This document shows, piece by piece, positions 1 through 8,639 of a stretch of 50,388 nt of DNA; the stretch's first letter is position 1; the number at the start of each line of letters is the position of its first letter. The notes beneath the pieces are model-generated. The model made no database searches, had not been told where the DNA came from, and was given only the letters and a program-made list of their open reading frames with translations. A program made the position numbers and the translations under genes. Source of the stretch: Salinivibrio proteolyticus. GTDB taxonomy: Bacteria; Pseudomonadota; Gammaproteobacteria; Enterobacterales; Vibrionaceae. Location of the stretch: the NCBI RefSeq assembly GCF_001996165.1, contig NZ_MUFP01000002.1, forward strand, positions 83,636 to 134,023, given 5' to 3'.

Positions 1-1
1 T

Positions 2-1285
2 CCATTCGCAGGCGTGGCGAAGGCACTGGATAGTTATATTAGTGTGTTTGCCAGTGCGGGGAACACGCGCACCATTTTGTTCTGCTTTATGGTGGGCGGG
101 TTAATACGTCTTATCCAAGTCACAGGCGGCACCCGGGCTGTGATTCATGCGCTCACTGAGCGTGCTCAATTGGTGAAAAATCCGATTGCGGTGCAGTTGC
201 TCGCGATAGTTACCACCATGCTGATTTTTATTGAGAGCTCGATTTCTATTATGTCAGCGGGGACGGTGAGTCGTGATTTAGCCGATCACTATCGCGTTTC
301 TCGCGAGAAGCTCGCCTATGTGATCCAGTCATCCTGCGTCGCGACTTGCTCCAGCGTGATGATCAATGGTTGGGGCGCTGCGATGATGGCAATTATCGGC
401 GTACAAGTCAGCAAAGGTTATGTTGAAGGCGAGCCCTTCACCATTTTATTGCACGCCATCCCATACAATCTAATGGCATGGCTCTCCTTGCTGGCGGTGC
501 TGTTTTATGTACTCACTGGGGCGAGTTGGGGGCCAATGGCGAAAGCGGACCAACGCGCGGCAGCTGGGCAAGTACTACGTGAAGGCGCCTTTCCGATTGC
601 TGGCGATCATCAGCGCGATGATGAGCCGCTAGGCAAAGTGAGCTATTTTGTTTTGCCGTTACTGAGCACCATTTTAATGGTGCCGGTGGGCCTGTTTATC
701 ACGGGTAATGGCGATATTGCCTCTGGGTCGGGCTCGACCGCTGTTTTTTGGGCGGTGATGGCAGGGACTGCGGTCGCGATGGCTTTCTTTATCGGCACGC
801 GTGTCTTGTCATTAGATGCCTTTTTCCGCCACCTGTTAGCCGGATACGCGAATATGATGCCTCTGGGGGCAATTATGTCGCTGGCATTTTTAATGGGGGA
901 TTTATCGGCAGACTTACATACGGGGCACTACATCACTGAAGTGATTGATGGCATCCTACCTGCAGGATTATCAGCCGCTTTTGTCTTTGTGATTGCCGCG
1001 ATTATGTCACTGGCGACCGGGACCTCGTGGGGCACGTTTGCAATCATGATCCCGATTGGTATTCAGATTGGTGCAGCGACAGGCATTGACCCGCACTTGA
1101 TGATTGGTGCATCGATATCTGGGGCCATTTTTGGCGATATGACGTCACCAATCAGTGATACTGGCATTGTCGCGTCGATGGCAACGGGTAACGATCACGT
1201 CGACCATATCCGTACGCAATTCCCTTATGTCTTTGCAGTGGGGGTGGTAACTGCGGTCTTGTTTGCGATATTGGGAAGTGCTTAA
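2..1285 (+). CDS. Na+/H+ antiporter, NhaC family (5'-truncated by window)
   Basis: Inner-membrane cation/proton antiporter of the NhaC type. The open frame runs in from the window edge: in-frame codons precede the first GTG at 14, so that GTG is probably internal and the N-terminus is missing. About 427 residues are visible, with many hydrophobic segments. The C-terminal part carries the family-typical run containing GTSWGTF, then GASISGAIFGDMTSPISDT, which in this family lines the ion pathway. Such transporters exchange cytoplasmic Na+ (or a charged metabolite) for protons, which would suit a halophile. Which substrate this copy carries cannot be read from the sequence. It is followed by a hairpin and a minus-strand gene, so it ends its transcription unit. 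Confidence 0.85.
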   Translation, partial: PFAGVAKALDSYISVFASAGNTRTILFCFMVGGLIRLIQVTGGTRAVIHALTERAQLVKNPIAVQLLAIVTTMLIFIESSISIMSAGTVSRDLADHYRVSREKLAYVIQSSCVATCSSVMINGWGAAMMAIIGVQVSKGYVEGEPFTILLHAIPYNLMAWLSLLAVLFYVLTGASWGPMAKADQRAAAGQVLREGAFPIAGDHQRDDEPLGKVSYFVLPLLSTILMVPVGLFITGNGDIASGSGSTAVFWAVMAGTAVAMAFFIGTRVLSLDAFFRHLLAGYANMMPLGAIMSLAFLMGDLSADLHTGHYITEVIDGILPAGLSAAFVFVIAAIMSLATGTSWGTFAIMIPIGIQIGAATGIDPHLMIGASISGAIFGDMTSPISDTGIVASMATGNDHVDHIRTQFPYVFAVGVVTAVLFAILGSA

Positions 1286-1304
1286 ACGCAGGCTCGGTTG
1301 AAAA

Positions 1305-1340
1305 AAGAAGCTGTCCTTGCGAGTTAGCAAGGACAGTCTG
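1305..1340. terminator. Hairpin terminator, mainly for the minus-strand glutaredoxin
   Basis: A perfect 10-bp stem pairs 1311-1320 with 1327-1336 around a 6-nt loop. On the minus strand it is followed by a run of T (the A-rich stretch at 1300-1308 of the plus strand). On the plus strand the T tract is weak, so it terminates the glutaredoxin gene better than the antiporter gene. Confidence 0.75.
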
Positions 1341-1452
1341 TTAATGCCCAAGTCCATGGAGTCAGTCTTTTCGGGCAAAAGGGGCAAGCGAAGGTTGATC
1401 TCGTTGTCTAATAAAATGTAGACGCCGAGCCTTATATTGTCTAATTAATCAT

Positions 1453-1830
1453 TCAATCAGCTTGTGTAATCGGAGTCGTGGCTTGATTGAGATACGCAAT
1501 AATATCATCTGACTCATACATCCATTTCACCTCATCGCCCTGTTGAATACGTAAACAGGGAACTTTAATTTTTCCGCCTCCCTGTTCCAGCTCACGTCGG
1601 GCGGCCATATCGCGCTTAGCGTCTTTGGCCGCTAGTGGTAGTCCGAGTTTTCGGCTCGCTTGGCGAACTTTGACGCAAAATGGACATGCTTGAAATTGGT
1701 ATAAGGTCACTTGCTTTGAAAACGCGACCATAGCTTGGTGCTGATCTGCGTTCAGCTTTGGTGGCTTAGGCTTAGTGAGCGCTTCAACAACGAGAATGAT
1801 CCGGCCAAGGATCCAACGAATAACACCCAT
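1453..1830 (-). CDS. Glutaredoxin-family protein with hydrophobic N-terminus
   Basis: Thiol-disulfide oxidoreductase of the glutaredoxin fold, 125 residues. The active site CPFC is at residues 49-52, preceded by the strand VTLYQFQ. A conserved VPCL (cis-proline region) and a C-terminal YLN segment follow. The first ~17 residues are hydrophobic with a few charged residues, which suggests a membrane anchor or tether rather than a cleaved signal. The frame also opens with a GTG two codons upstream, but the GGAG at the right distance favours the ATG at 1828-1830. It is a single gene on the minus strand between two plus-strand genes. Its partner (glutathione or a specific client) is not evident. 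Confidence 0.8.
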   Translation of the reverse strand: MGVIRWILGRIILVVEALTKPKPPKLNADQHQAMVAFSKQVTLYQFQACPFCVKVRQASRKLGLPLAAKDAKRDMAARRELEQGGGKIKVPCLRIQQGDEVKWMYESDDIIAYLNQATTPITQAD

Positions 1831-1882
1831 TTTCACTCCCTGTGTGTATCAAAGTGCAGAGTTTAACACGACAGCGCACGTG

Positions 1883-1938
1883 ACCCTATATCAGGGTTTG
1901 TTTCTAAATGGTGACAATGTGTTTCTGATGTGAAACAC
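1883..1938. promoter_or_regulatory. Two small dyads upstream of the 2OG oxygenase
   Basis: ACCCT-N5-AGGGT at 1883-1897 and the perfect dyad GTGTTTC-N6-GAAACAC at 1919-1938 lie in the 185-bp gap between the divergent glutaredoxin and oxygenase genes. The second has the size and symmetry of a repressor or activator site. No regulator is assigned. Confidence 0.35.
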
Positions 1939-2021
1939 AGTGGCGTTGTATGGCGCCTTTTGGCTGGTAAACTAACCATCCTGCAACCTCACGATAATAA
2001 GCAAACGATTACAGGTACCCT

Positions 2022-2861
2022 ATGACACTGCAAGCCATTGACTTTCAAGCGCCCAATGCGGAGCAAGCCTTTGTTGAATCCTTACGCGAAACGGGATTTG
2101 GCGTGCTTAAAAACCACCCACTACAACAGCAGCTCGTGGCTGATATTTACAACCAATGGGAAGGTTTTTTTAACACCGAGGAAAAACACGCATTTACCTT
2201 TAAGCCCGATACCCAAGATGGTTTTTTCCCCTCTAAAATTGCGGAAACGGCGAAAGGCCACACGAAGCGCGATTTAAAGGAATTTTTTCACTACTACCCT
2301 TGGGGGCAGTGTCCTTCGGCCCTCCGTGACAACCTGCAATCTTACTATCAACAAGCGACCAGCTTGGCTGAGACCTTGTTGTCATGGGTTGAGCGTCAGT
2401 CACCGGATAGCGTCAGTGAGCACTACTCACAATCACTTTCTAGCATGATTGCAGGGAGTGAGCAGACATTGTTGCGCGTATTACATTACCCGCCGTTAAA
2501 AGGCGATGAAGAACTAGGTGCTATCCGTGCCGCGGCGCACGAAGATATTAATCTGTTGACCATCCTACCGGCAGCGAATGAGCCGGGCTTGCAAGTGAAA
2601 GCGAAAGATGGACGTTGGTTAGATGTGCCGTGTGACTTCGGTAACTTAATTGTCAATATTGGCGATATGCTACAAGAAGCATCGGGCGGCTACTTCCCCT
2701 CAACCACCCATCGCGTGATTAATCCTGAAGGCGCAGATAAAACCAAAGCACGGATCTCGTTACCGCTGTTTTTGCATCCGAAACCGGATGTGGTGTTGTC
2801 TTCTCGCTATACGGCGAAAAGTTACCTGACTGAGCGTTTGCGTGAATTAGGCGTTCTGTAA
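2022..2861 (+). CDS. 2-oxoglutarate/Fe(II)-dependent oxygenase, isopenicillin-N-synthase-like
   Basis: Cytoplasmic non-heme iron oxygenase of the IPNS/2OG-Fe(II) superfamily, 279 residues, close to the usual family length. The iron triad is visible: His173 and Asp175 in AAHEDINLLT and His230 in STTHRVINP. The 2-oxoglutarate-binding Arg and Ser are in KARISLPLF (Arg244, Ser246). The N-terminal ~60 residues match the DIOX_N-type cap domain (GFGVLKNHPL). The substrate is unknown; family members hydroxylate or desaturate small molecules. It stands alone, convergent with the next gene and separated from it by a strong bidirectional hairpin. Confidence 0.85.
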   Translation: MTLQAIDFQAPNAEQAFVESLRETGFGVLKNHPLQQQLVADIYNQWEGFFNTEEKHAFTFKPDTQDGFFPSKIAETAKGHTKRDLKEFFHYYPWGQCPSALRDNLQSYYQQATSLAETLLSWVERQSPDSVSEHYSQSLSSMIAGSEQTLLRVLHYPPLKGDEELGAIRAAAHEDINLLTILPAANEPGLQVKAKDGRWLDVPCDFGNLIVNIGDMLQEASGGYFPSTTHRVINPEGADKTKARISLPLFLHPKPDVVLSSRYTAKSYLTERLRELGVL

Positions 2862-2870
2862 GCGAAAAGA

Positions 2871-2905
2871 AAAGCCGAGGTGATATGTCCCTCGGCTTTT
2901 TATTT
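2871..2905. terminator. Bidirectional Rho-independent terminator
   Basis: A perfect 10-bp stem pairs 2871-2880 with 2890-2899 around a 9-nt loop. It is flanked by an A-rich stretch on the left and a T tract on the right, so it can end both convergent genes. Confidence 0.85.
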
Positions 2906-2928
2906 AGACCCGTTTCGCGTATTGCAAG

Positions 2929-3942
2929 TTAAGCGTCATCCCCCAAGGCCTCTTCGATGCGCTCGGCGGCCTCTTCATTCACCCATTGGTGCCAAAGGTC
3001 GCGATAGCGGCGTAAGAACTCATCGGCAGCGATCTCGCCATCAGCTTGATAATCATCCATCCAAGCGAGCATCTCGCTCATGACGCTATTATCGTATTCA
3101 CGTTGCTGAACGTAGCGAAAGGCGACCGGCGATTGCTCCGCAAATGACGCTGTTGTGAGTGTGTGCACGGGAGAGGTGGGAAATGCAGTGACTTTTGGGG
3201 TCTGGCATTCCGCTTGAGTGATACAATTTTTATAGTGCTCAAGGTCAACTTCTGCGCCAAGGTCTACTTCGACCATTTCATATTTGCCCATCACCGGCGT
3301 CGGTGCCCAGTAATAACCAAACCACGCGTCACGACGATCATTGGCACGAGCAATGGTTCCAGCCAGGCCAGCGGCAGAGCCGGGATCGATCATCTCAAAA
3401 CCGGCTTCACCCAGTTGAAGTGCATCAAAAAGGTGCTTGGCAGAAATTTGGCAAGTCCATCCGGCGGGGCAGCCCATAAACGCCGCTTTGTCGGGGTCTT
3501 CAGGATGTGGAAATAATTCTGGATGTGACTTAATACCTTCAATGGTAGCAAGCTCTGGATGTTGGTCCACCATGTATTTTGGCACCCAAAAGCCTTCATT
3601 TCCGCCTTGGCTAAATGCATTGCCGGCGTATTTGAGTCGCCCATCAGCCACCCCTTTATCGAGCATTGCTTTGTGCGAGTTGGTCCAGAACTCAGGCGCA
3701 ATGTCCGGCTCACCCTTTTCTGTCATCGATACGCCTGTTGGCATGGTGTCACCGGGGACCAAACGAACGTCGCATCCATAGCCGTTAGCGAGGATAAATT
3801 GATCAACATGTGCCATTAGGGTGGCTGAATTCCAATTCATATCCGCAATCGTGACATCGCCGCAGGCTGGCTCATCGGCATAGGCGTTTGGCGTCGAGAT
3901 AAACAATGGAGAAAGTAGGAGCGCACAGAGTAGGGGTCGCAT
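2929..3942 (-). CDS. Glycine betaine/choline-type ABC transporter substrate-binding protein (orphan)
   Basis: Periplasmic binding protein of the OpuAC/ProX-ChoX class, 337 residues. A signal peptide is seen (MRPLLCALLLSPLF, predicted cleavage after AYA near residue 22). The mature part starts with the family-typical CGDVTIADMNW, and further conserved stretches include PDIAPEFWTNS, GCPAGWTCQI and WFGYYWAPTPV. The Trp/Tyr-rich segments are the kind that form the aromatic cage for quaternary ammonium ligands. No permease or ATPase gene is adjacent on either side, so it is either an orphan feeding a distant transporter or a chemosensory ligand carrier. Betaine or choline uptake would fit a moderate halophile, but the exact ligand is an inference. 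Confidence 0.8.
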   Translation of the reverse strand: MRPLLCALLLSPLFISTPNAYADEPACGDVTIADMNWNSATLMAHVDQFILANGYGCDVRLVPGDTMPTGVSMTEKGEPDIAPEFWTNSHKAMLDKGVADGRLKYAGNAFSQGGNEGFWVPKYMVDQHPELATIEGIKSHPELFPHPEDPDKAAFMGCPAGWTCQISAKHLFDALQLGEAGFEMIDPGSAAGLAGTIARANDRRDAWFGYYWAPTPVMGKYEMVEVDLGAEVDLEHYKNCITQAECQTPKVTAFPTSPVHTLTTASFAEQSPVAFRYVQQREYDNSVMSEMLAWMDDYQADGEIAADEFLRRYRDLWHQWVNEEAAERIEEALGDDA

Positions 3943-4175
3943 AGATCGTCCTTGAAAGTCGCTAGTGTTAGGTCAAAACCAAAACGTATCATGCGTCTGA
4001 TACAAGGTCTATACTGGTTGAAGCGCAAGGTGCTGAATCACAATCTAAAAACACATTTTTTGATCTTTAGGTTAAAATCGCTCGTTATAAACGCTATTGG
4101 TACGCCTCCGTACAAGTTGTTGAGCGCGTTGCCGTCGCACCTTTGCTTTGATGACTGATTGTCGAGGAACCATAC

Positions 4176-4928
4176 ATGCCACGCCAAGAACAGCTCAACG
4201 CCATTGAACAACGAGATGATGTAATCGCCCTGTCGGGATCGCAAGCGGCTTTAAAGCTGGGAAGCGCAGCCTTAGTGCGTATGCATGTGCACACGCCGAT
4301 GAAAGGGTTATTTCGCTTTAATGCCATTATGCTTGGCACAGACGGAAAACGTTATTGCTACACCCAAATCCCGTCTCTATCTGCGCAGCAAAAAGGGCAA
4401 TATTTAAACCCAGGCTTTCAAGTGCGATTGCATGGTGTGGCCGCAGATGGGTCGCTAGTCCGATTCAGTGGCAAGGTGCAAGGCGTGCTCGAGAGCCACT
4501 GCAGTATTGTGTGCATTGAGCTTCTTCGTGAAGGCGCGACAGCCACGCCGTTGCGACAAGACAAGCGCTTTCCAGTAGCGCTATCAGCGACGCTTGCCAC
4601 AGAGGGAATGAGCAAGATTGAGGTGGAGATACGCGATTTGTCGGTTGGCGGATGTTTATTTGCTTACCGTTCAATGGGCGCCAAATTAGCACCAGAAAAA
4701 AAGGCAACGTTGAACCTCGACCATATCGCCCCGAATCAAGATCTCACGCTTAATGGTTCGATACTCTCACACCGATTACTCAGCGATGATTACTTGTGTG
4801 GCTTTCAGTTTGACGATCGTAGCAAGGCACGCAGTACGTGGTTAATCACCAACCTTGCCTTCGATGGCACCTATTACCGATTAGCGGTGACCAATAATAA
4901 AGGTGAAACCTCTCTGAATTGGTCTTAA
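4176..4928 (+). CDS. PilZ-domain protein, YcgR-like c-di-GMP effector
   Basis: Cytoplasmic receptor for cyclic di-GMP, 250 residues. The C-terminal PilZ domain has both binding signatures: RQDKR at 127-131 (RxxxR) and DLSVGG at 154-159 (D/NxSxxG). The first ~110 residues form a second beta-rich region as in YcgR-type flagellar brakes. A GAGGA ribosome site precedes the ATG at a good distance. The stop codon lies only 5 bp from the stop of the convergent downstream gene, leaving no room for an intergenic terminator. Its output (motility, exopolysaccharide) is not fixed by its neighbours, which are unrelated. A diguanylate cyclase gene lies at the far end of the window. Confidence 0.85.
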   Translation: MPRQEQLNAIEQRDDVIALSGSQAALKLGSAALVRMHVHTPMKGLFRFNAIMLGTDGKRYCYTQIPSLSAQQKGQYLNPGFQVRLHGVAADGSLVRFSGKVQGVLESHCSIVCIELLREGATATPLRQDKRFPVALSATLATEGMSKIEVEIRDLSVGGCLFAYRSMGAKLAPEKKATLNLDHIAPNQDLTLNGSILSHRLLSDDYLCGFQFDDRSKARSTWLITNLAFDGTYYRLAVTNNKGETSLNWS

Positions 4929-4933
4929 TCTTC

Positions 4934-6055
4934 TTACATGCGCGGGGTCATTTTCAGTAAGCTGCCGTTTCGTTTATCTGTAAGAAGCAAAATGCTGCCG
5001 TCATTGGCTTGAATGACGTCGCGGATACGCCCGAACTGACCATCAAATAGCCGCTCTTCGCTCACCACGTCACCGTCTTCGAGGGTTAGGCGCACCAACA
5101 GACCAAATTTTAACGATCCAAGCAGTAGGTTGTCTTGCCACATCGGGAAGCGATCACTGTCCACCATGATCATGCCTGACGGTGCAATTGACGGATCCCA
5201 ATAATAGACAGGTTGCTGCATACCTTCTTTCGCGGTGCCTTCACCAATTTGTGTGCCCAATCCGTAATTCACCCCATAAGTGATGATCGGCCAGCCATAG
5301 TTAACCCCTTTTTCGATGATATTGAGTTCATCGCCACCTTGAGGGCCGTGTTCATGCGCCCAGACAGTGCTGCCATTATTATCGAGTGTGATACCTTGCA
5401 CATTGCGATGACCGTAACTAAAAATCTCGGGCTTTTTTGCATCGTGAGCAGAGAACGGATTGTCGACAGGCAAACTGCCATCGAGGTTTAACCGCACTAA
5501 ACTCCCCAAATGATCGGTAATCAACTGGGCGCGGTCACGGTGGCCGCGGTCGCCCAGCGTGATGTAAAGGTGCTCTTGGGTCACCAATAGGCGACTGCCA
5601 AAGTGACGGGTTCCGCCGCGTTTGGGCAATGCAGTAAAAATGACCTTGCTATTGATGAGAACATCTTGTGACAGCGTTGCTTTGAGCACTTCTGTTCCCG
5701 CTTGACCGCGTTCATCTTCTGCAGCGTAAGAAAGGTATAGGGTGCCGGTCGCGGGGAAGTCAGGCGCTAACGCAATATCAAATAGCCCTCCTTGCCCCTG
5801 CTGATAGACGCCTTTGGGTACTCCTAATATGTTCACTGTCAGTCCATTAGGCGTTAGGCGTTTTAAGGTGCCGTTCCGTTCAGTGATCAGGATATCGCCA
5901 TTAGGTAGCTCGGCCATCCCCCATGGGTGGTCGAAACCACTTTTCACTTCCTCGACATTCACAGTGACCGTCTCCGTCTCGACAGTCACCCCGTGCGCGC
6001 TCAACGGCGTGCACAATACGAACATCAACAAAAAAATCGACGATAACCGGTGCAT
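4934..6055 (-). CDS. PQQ-type sugar dehydrogenase (glucose/sorbosone dehydrogenase family, YliI-like)
   Basis: Periplasmic beta-propeller dehydrogenase of the soluble GSDH/YliI family, 373 residues. A signal peptide covers about residues 1-22 (MHRLSSIFLLMFVLC then LSAHG). Conserved elements are HPWGMAELPNGDILITER, GLFDIALAPDF, GGTRHFGSRL with the likely catalytic His151, YGHRN and EHGPQGGDELN. Members oxidise aldose sugars with a PQQ cofactor; whether this organism makes PQQ cannot be judged here. It begins 14 bp after the small YdcH-like gene on the same strand and is probably co-transcribed with it. Confidence 0.85.
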   Translation of the reverse strand: MHRLSSIFLLMFVLCTPLSAHGVTVETETVTVNVEEVKSGFDHPWGMAELPNGDILITERNGTLKRLTPNGLTVNILGVPKGVYQQGQGGLFDIALAPDFPATGTLYLSYAAEDERGQAGTEVLKATLSQDVLINSKVIFTALPKRGGTRHFGSRLLVTQEHLYITLGDRGHRDRAQLITDHLGSLVRLNLDGSLPVDNPFSAHDAKKPEIFSYGHRNVQGITLDNNGSTVWAHEHGPQGGDELNIIEKGVNYGWPIITYGVNYGLGTQIGEGTAKEGMQQPVYYWDPSIAPSGMIMVDSDRFPMWQDNLLLGSLKFGLLVRLTLEDGDVVSEERLFDGQFGRIRDVIQANDGSILLLTDKRNGSLLKMTPRM

Positions 6056-6069
6056 GACGACCTCCTTGA

Positions 6070-6309
6070 TCAGTGGACGCTGAGTTTACGATAGAGGCGA
6101 TCTTTAAGGTGTGCACGTTGCTTTTTCATCGCGGTAAAAATGTCGTCGCTGGTTGGGATCTGCTTCATTTCTAGACCACGAATATGATGATCGAGCTGAT
6201 GATAACGCTTGGCATCAAGTTGGAAGTCAGGATCGTTCGCCTTCAAATCATGAATGCGTTCACGGTACTCTGGGAACTCAAAGATAAGCGCATGATTTTC
6301 GCCTTGCAT
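6070..6309 (-). CDS. YdcH/DUF465-family small protein
   Basis: Short, highly charged, helical protein of 79 residues that fits the YdcH (DUF465) family: an N-terminal FPEYRERIHDLK stretch, then LDHHIRGLE and a basic AHLKDRLYRKL helix. A strong AAGGAGG lies 5 nt before the ATG at 6307-6309, which decides the start over a GTG two codons upstream. Family members are small helical hairpin proteins of unknown role. It sits between the PhoD-like gene (64 bp upstream) and the sugar dehydrogenase (14 bp downstream), all on the minus strand, so an operon is likely. Confidence 0.85.
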   Translation of the reverse strand: MQGENHALIFEFPEYRERIHDLKANDPDFQLDAKRYHQLDHHIRGLEMKQIPTSDDIFTAMKKQRAHLKDRLYRKLSVH

Positions 6310-6373
6310 AAACACCTCCTTCTCACCTTGTGATGCTATTAAGGCTAGGCGTGCTTTGCCGATCTCTCCAGTT

Positions 6374-8332
6374 TCAGTCTGCTTGATTCGGGTCGAGAGG
6401 CGGGACGCTAGGCTCGACAGCTTTTGCGGCTTTTTTGTCGGGAAAATGGATGGTTTTGCCGTCAGCCGTCAGCAAACTGATGGTGTGTGGCGAACCGTCC
6501 GGTTGTAAAGTGACGAGCCCGACAGCACTGGCGTTCACCAAGCGCTTAGGACCTGCGGTGTCAGGATCGCGCCTATCAATCCGCATGCGCTTTCGCTTGG
6601 TGAGCCAATTAAATGGTGAGCGAGGACTGAACAAAATACGATCGCACCATTCACAAATACTCAGCAGCGGCTCTGGGAAATTGTTTTTAAAGCCGCTCGC
6701 GGTAATTTGCCATAAGCGCGGGCTATTGGTACGAAAACGAATACGAATGTCGTAGGCAAATGAATAGTGCACATCACCCGATAGGATCACGTAGTTGGTT
6801 GGCGTACGCTGGTGGCGGAAAATACTCAGTAAGGTATTGGCACTGCCCGGATGAGCCATCCAGTTCTCAGCATCGACGATGGTGGGCTTGCCGAGCCAAA
6901 TCGCGATACGTTGTAATACTTCAATAAACTTTACCCCGAACATTGGTGCGGCCGAGACAATGACGGCACTGTCATGCTTAAGTAAATCATGCTGAAAATC
7001 CATCAGTGCTTCCCAGTCCATCAAGCCGGATGGGCGATTCATACTGGACTCCGATCGCCACCGGCGAGTGCGGGTATCGAGCACTACCACACAGGGGGTT
7101 GTCGGTACGTTGTAATGCCAATGCTCGAAGCGAAGTAGTGCCTCAATCATTGCGTCGTGTGCACTGTCGTTTGGGTCATCGCCAGACACACCAAACTGGC
7201 AAGCCGTCGCAAGCGCAACAAACGAGGAATCAAATTGTTTAGGGTCATTTCCCCAACCTTGGCATAGCCAGTAGGCAAACAGACCATTGCCGATAATGCG
7301 CCGTGAAAAGGACTGTTGATAGGCAGCTTGCTCCCAGCCTACGGTGATATTCCAGTCATCGGTGATGTCGTGGTCATCAAAAATCATATAGGTAGAGAGA
7401 TGGGCGAACAGCCGCCTGACTTGGGGAAGACCGTGTTGAAACTTAGTCAGGGCTTGCTCTTCACGCTGATACCGTGACTGTTGCTGTGGCGTTAACACGC
7501 GATTGAGTGCTACCGAGGTCGTATTTGTGATGCGCCAAGCTTCTGGCGACCACACCAGTAAATACATGGCGAAATGTTCGGCAAAGCTAATCAGGTGATT
7601 ACTGGTTGTTTGGGAGGTGAAAATTGGCAGTGCGCGCCCTTTTAACCGTTCGAACAGAGAGCCATACCGTGCGCGCTGTGCGGGCAACAATTTTGTTCGG
7701 TTGAGGTAGCCATCTGGATGCGTATCGAGTTCCCGGCAATGTGCAATCGGTGCGGCGTCAAAGTATTCCTCTTTGAGCTCCAGCCGAGCAATTAAAGCTC
7801 GGATCCGCTGCAACATTGGTGTGGCGACATCATCGGCGTAAATCTGATCCCCGCTCATAATCAGCATATCGGGCCATTGTGATACATCCTCATTGGCGAG
7901 TTTGTCATCGAGTGTGGCCAGCGCATCATCACACTGATGGTGCGGATGCCGACAGGAGCCATGCGCTAAATAGTTCGCTTGAGAGGGGATCACGAAGTGC
8001 GGCGAACGTTCACCGTCATAGAGTAAATCCGGGATCCATTCGGACAAGGGCTTTTGATCGAGTAACATGTCGTAGCGAAGTGGTATATCGAGCGGGAACC
8101 CGTGCGCACATCGGAGATGAGCCAGTACCACCCATGCGTGCTTACCAGCGCGAAATTGCTGCGCCGAGGAGAGTGGCATCGCGGCGAGGAGGGTCTGATC
8201 ATCAAAAACGGACAATGTGCCTTGGTCTGGCGGCGTTGATAATACTGCCCATACCACGACTTCGTGTTGAGTGGTTCGTCGTAGCATGGGGCCAGCAATA
8301 AAACGGGGCAGGGAAGAGGCGTCCGGATTCAA
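6374..8332 (-). CDS. PhoD-like alkaline phosphatase/phosphodiesterase-family protein
   Basis: Metallophosphatase of the PhoD-like family, 652 residues. Metal-binding blocks are SGDQIYADD (160-168), FDDHDITDDWN (318-328) and SGDVHYSF (518-525). The N-terminal ~110 residues are beta-rich, as in the fibronectin-like domain often seen before PhoD cores. No signal peptide or twin-arginine motif is visible, unlike classic secreted PhoD, so a cytoplasmic location is likely. The start is TTG at 8330-8332, supported by an AAGGAA seven bases before it; no better in-frame start is seen. The substrate (phosphodiester or phospholipid headgroup) is unknown. It is the first gene of a probable three-gene minus-strand unit. 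Confidence 0.8.
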   Translation of the reverse strand: MNPDASSLPRFIAGPMLRRTTQHEVVVWAVLSTPPDQGTLSVFDDQTLLAAMPLSSAQQFRAGKHAWVVLAHLRCAHGFPLDIPLRYDMLLDQKPLSEWIPDLLYDGERSPHFVIPSQANYLAHGSCRHPHHQCDDALATLDDKLANEDVSQWPDMLIMSGDQIYADDVATPMLQRIRALIARLELKEEYFDAAPIAHCRELDTHPDGYLNRTKLLPAQRARYGSLFERLKGRALPIFTSQTTSNHLISFAEHFAMYLLVWSPEAWRITNTTSVALNRVLTPQQQSRYQREEQALTKFQHGLPQVRRLFAHLSTYMIFDDHDITDDWNITVGWEQAAYQQSFSRRIIGNGLFAYWLCQGWGNDPKQFDSSFVALATACQFGVSGDDPNDSAHDAMIEALLRFEHWHYNVPTTPCVVVLDTRTRRWRSESSMNRPSGLMDWEALMDFQHDLLKHDSAVIVSAAPMFGVKFIEVLQRIAIWLGKPTIVDAENWMAHPGSANTLLSIFRHQRTPTNYVILSGDVHYSFAYDIRIRFRTNSPRLWQITASGFKNNFPEPLLSICEWCDRILFSPRSPFNWLTKRKRMRIDRRDPDTAGPKRLVNASAVGLVTLQPDGSPHTISLLTADGKTIHFPDKKAAKAVEPSVPPLDPNQAD

Positions 8333-8469
8333 TGTTTGTTTCCTTTTTCTGTCTGTTTGTCATCTTGGCATTTTTTGGGGGAAGGATGCAAAACGTATAC
8401 GACAATCGCTTGTTTTGGCGCCTTTTTAGCCATTTAAACATGAAAAGCGATAAATCACCGTAAAAGGGG

Positions 8470-8498
8470 TTGCACCCTTTGCTGCAATCGCCTACCAT
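8470..8498 (+). promoter_or_regulatory. Sigma-70 promoter of tRNA-Asn
   Basis: A -35 TTGCAC (8470-8475) and -10 TACCAT (8493-8498) are separated by 17 bp, placing the start point about 20 bp before the mature tRNA 5' end. Confidence 0.55.
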
Positions 8499-8523
8499 CC
8501 TTCTCGTTGTTACGAAACACATT

Positions 8524-8599
8524 TCCCCCATAGTTCAGTTGGTAGAACGGCGGACTGTTAATCCGTATGTCACTGGTTCGAGTCCAGTTGGGGGAGCCA
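8524..8599 (+). tRNA. tRNA-Asn (anticodon GTT)
   Basis: A complete 76-nt cloverleaf. The acceptor stem TCCCCCA (8524-8530) pairs with TGGGGGA (8589-8595), followed by discriminator G and an encoded CCA at 8597-8599. The anticodon loop CTGTTAAT carries GTT. The T arm contains GGTTCGAGTCC. It is a single tRNA unit ended by its own terminator at 8610-8639, and its 3' end is the seed of the tandem repeat array that follows. Confidence 0.95.
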
Positions 8600-8609
8600 A
8601 ATTTAGAAA

Positions 8610-8639
8610 AAGTGCTAGCCGAAAGGTTGGCGCTTTTTT
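8610..8639 (+). terminator. Terminator of tRNA-Asn (repeat unit 1)
   Basis: An 11-bp stem pairs 8610-8620 with 8625-8635 around a GAAA loop, followed by T residues. Two or three G-T wobbles are present; this copy has AGTGC where the other units have AGCGC. Confidence 0.85.

Noticed and set aside
5213-5491. Long frames antisense to the sugar dehydrogenase, and similar ones across the window
   Set aside because: These are shadows of well-supported genes on the other strand, without ribosome sites or family motifs.
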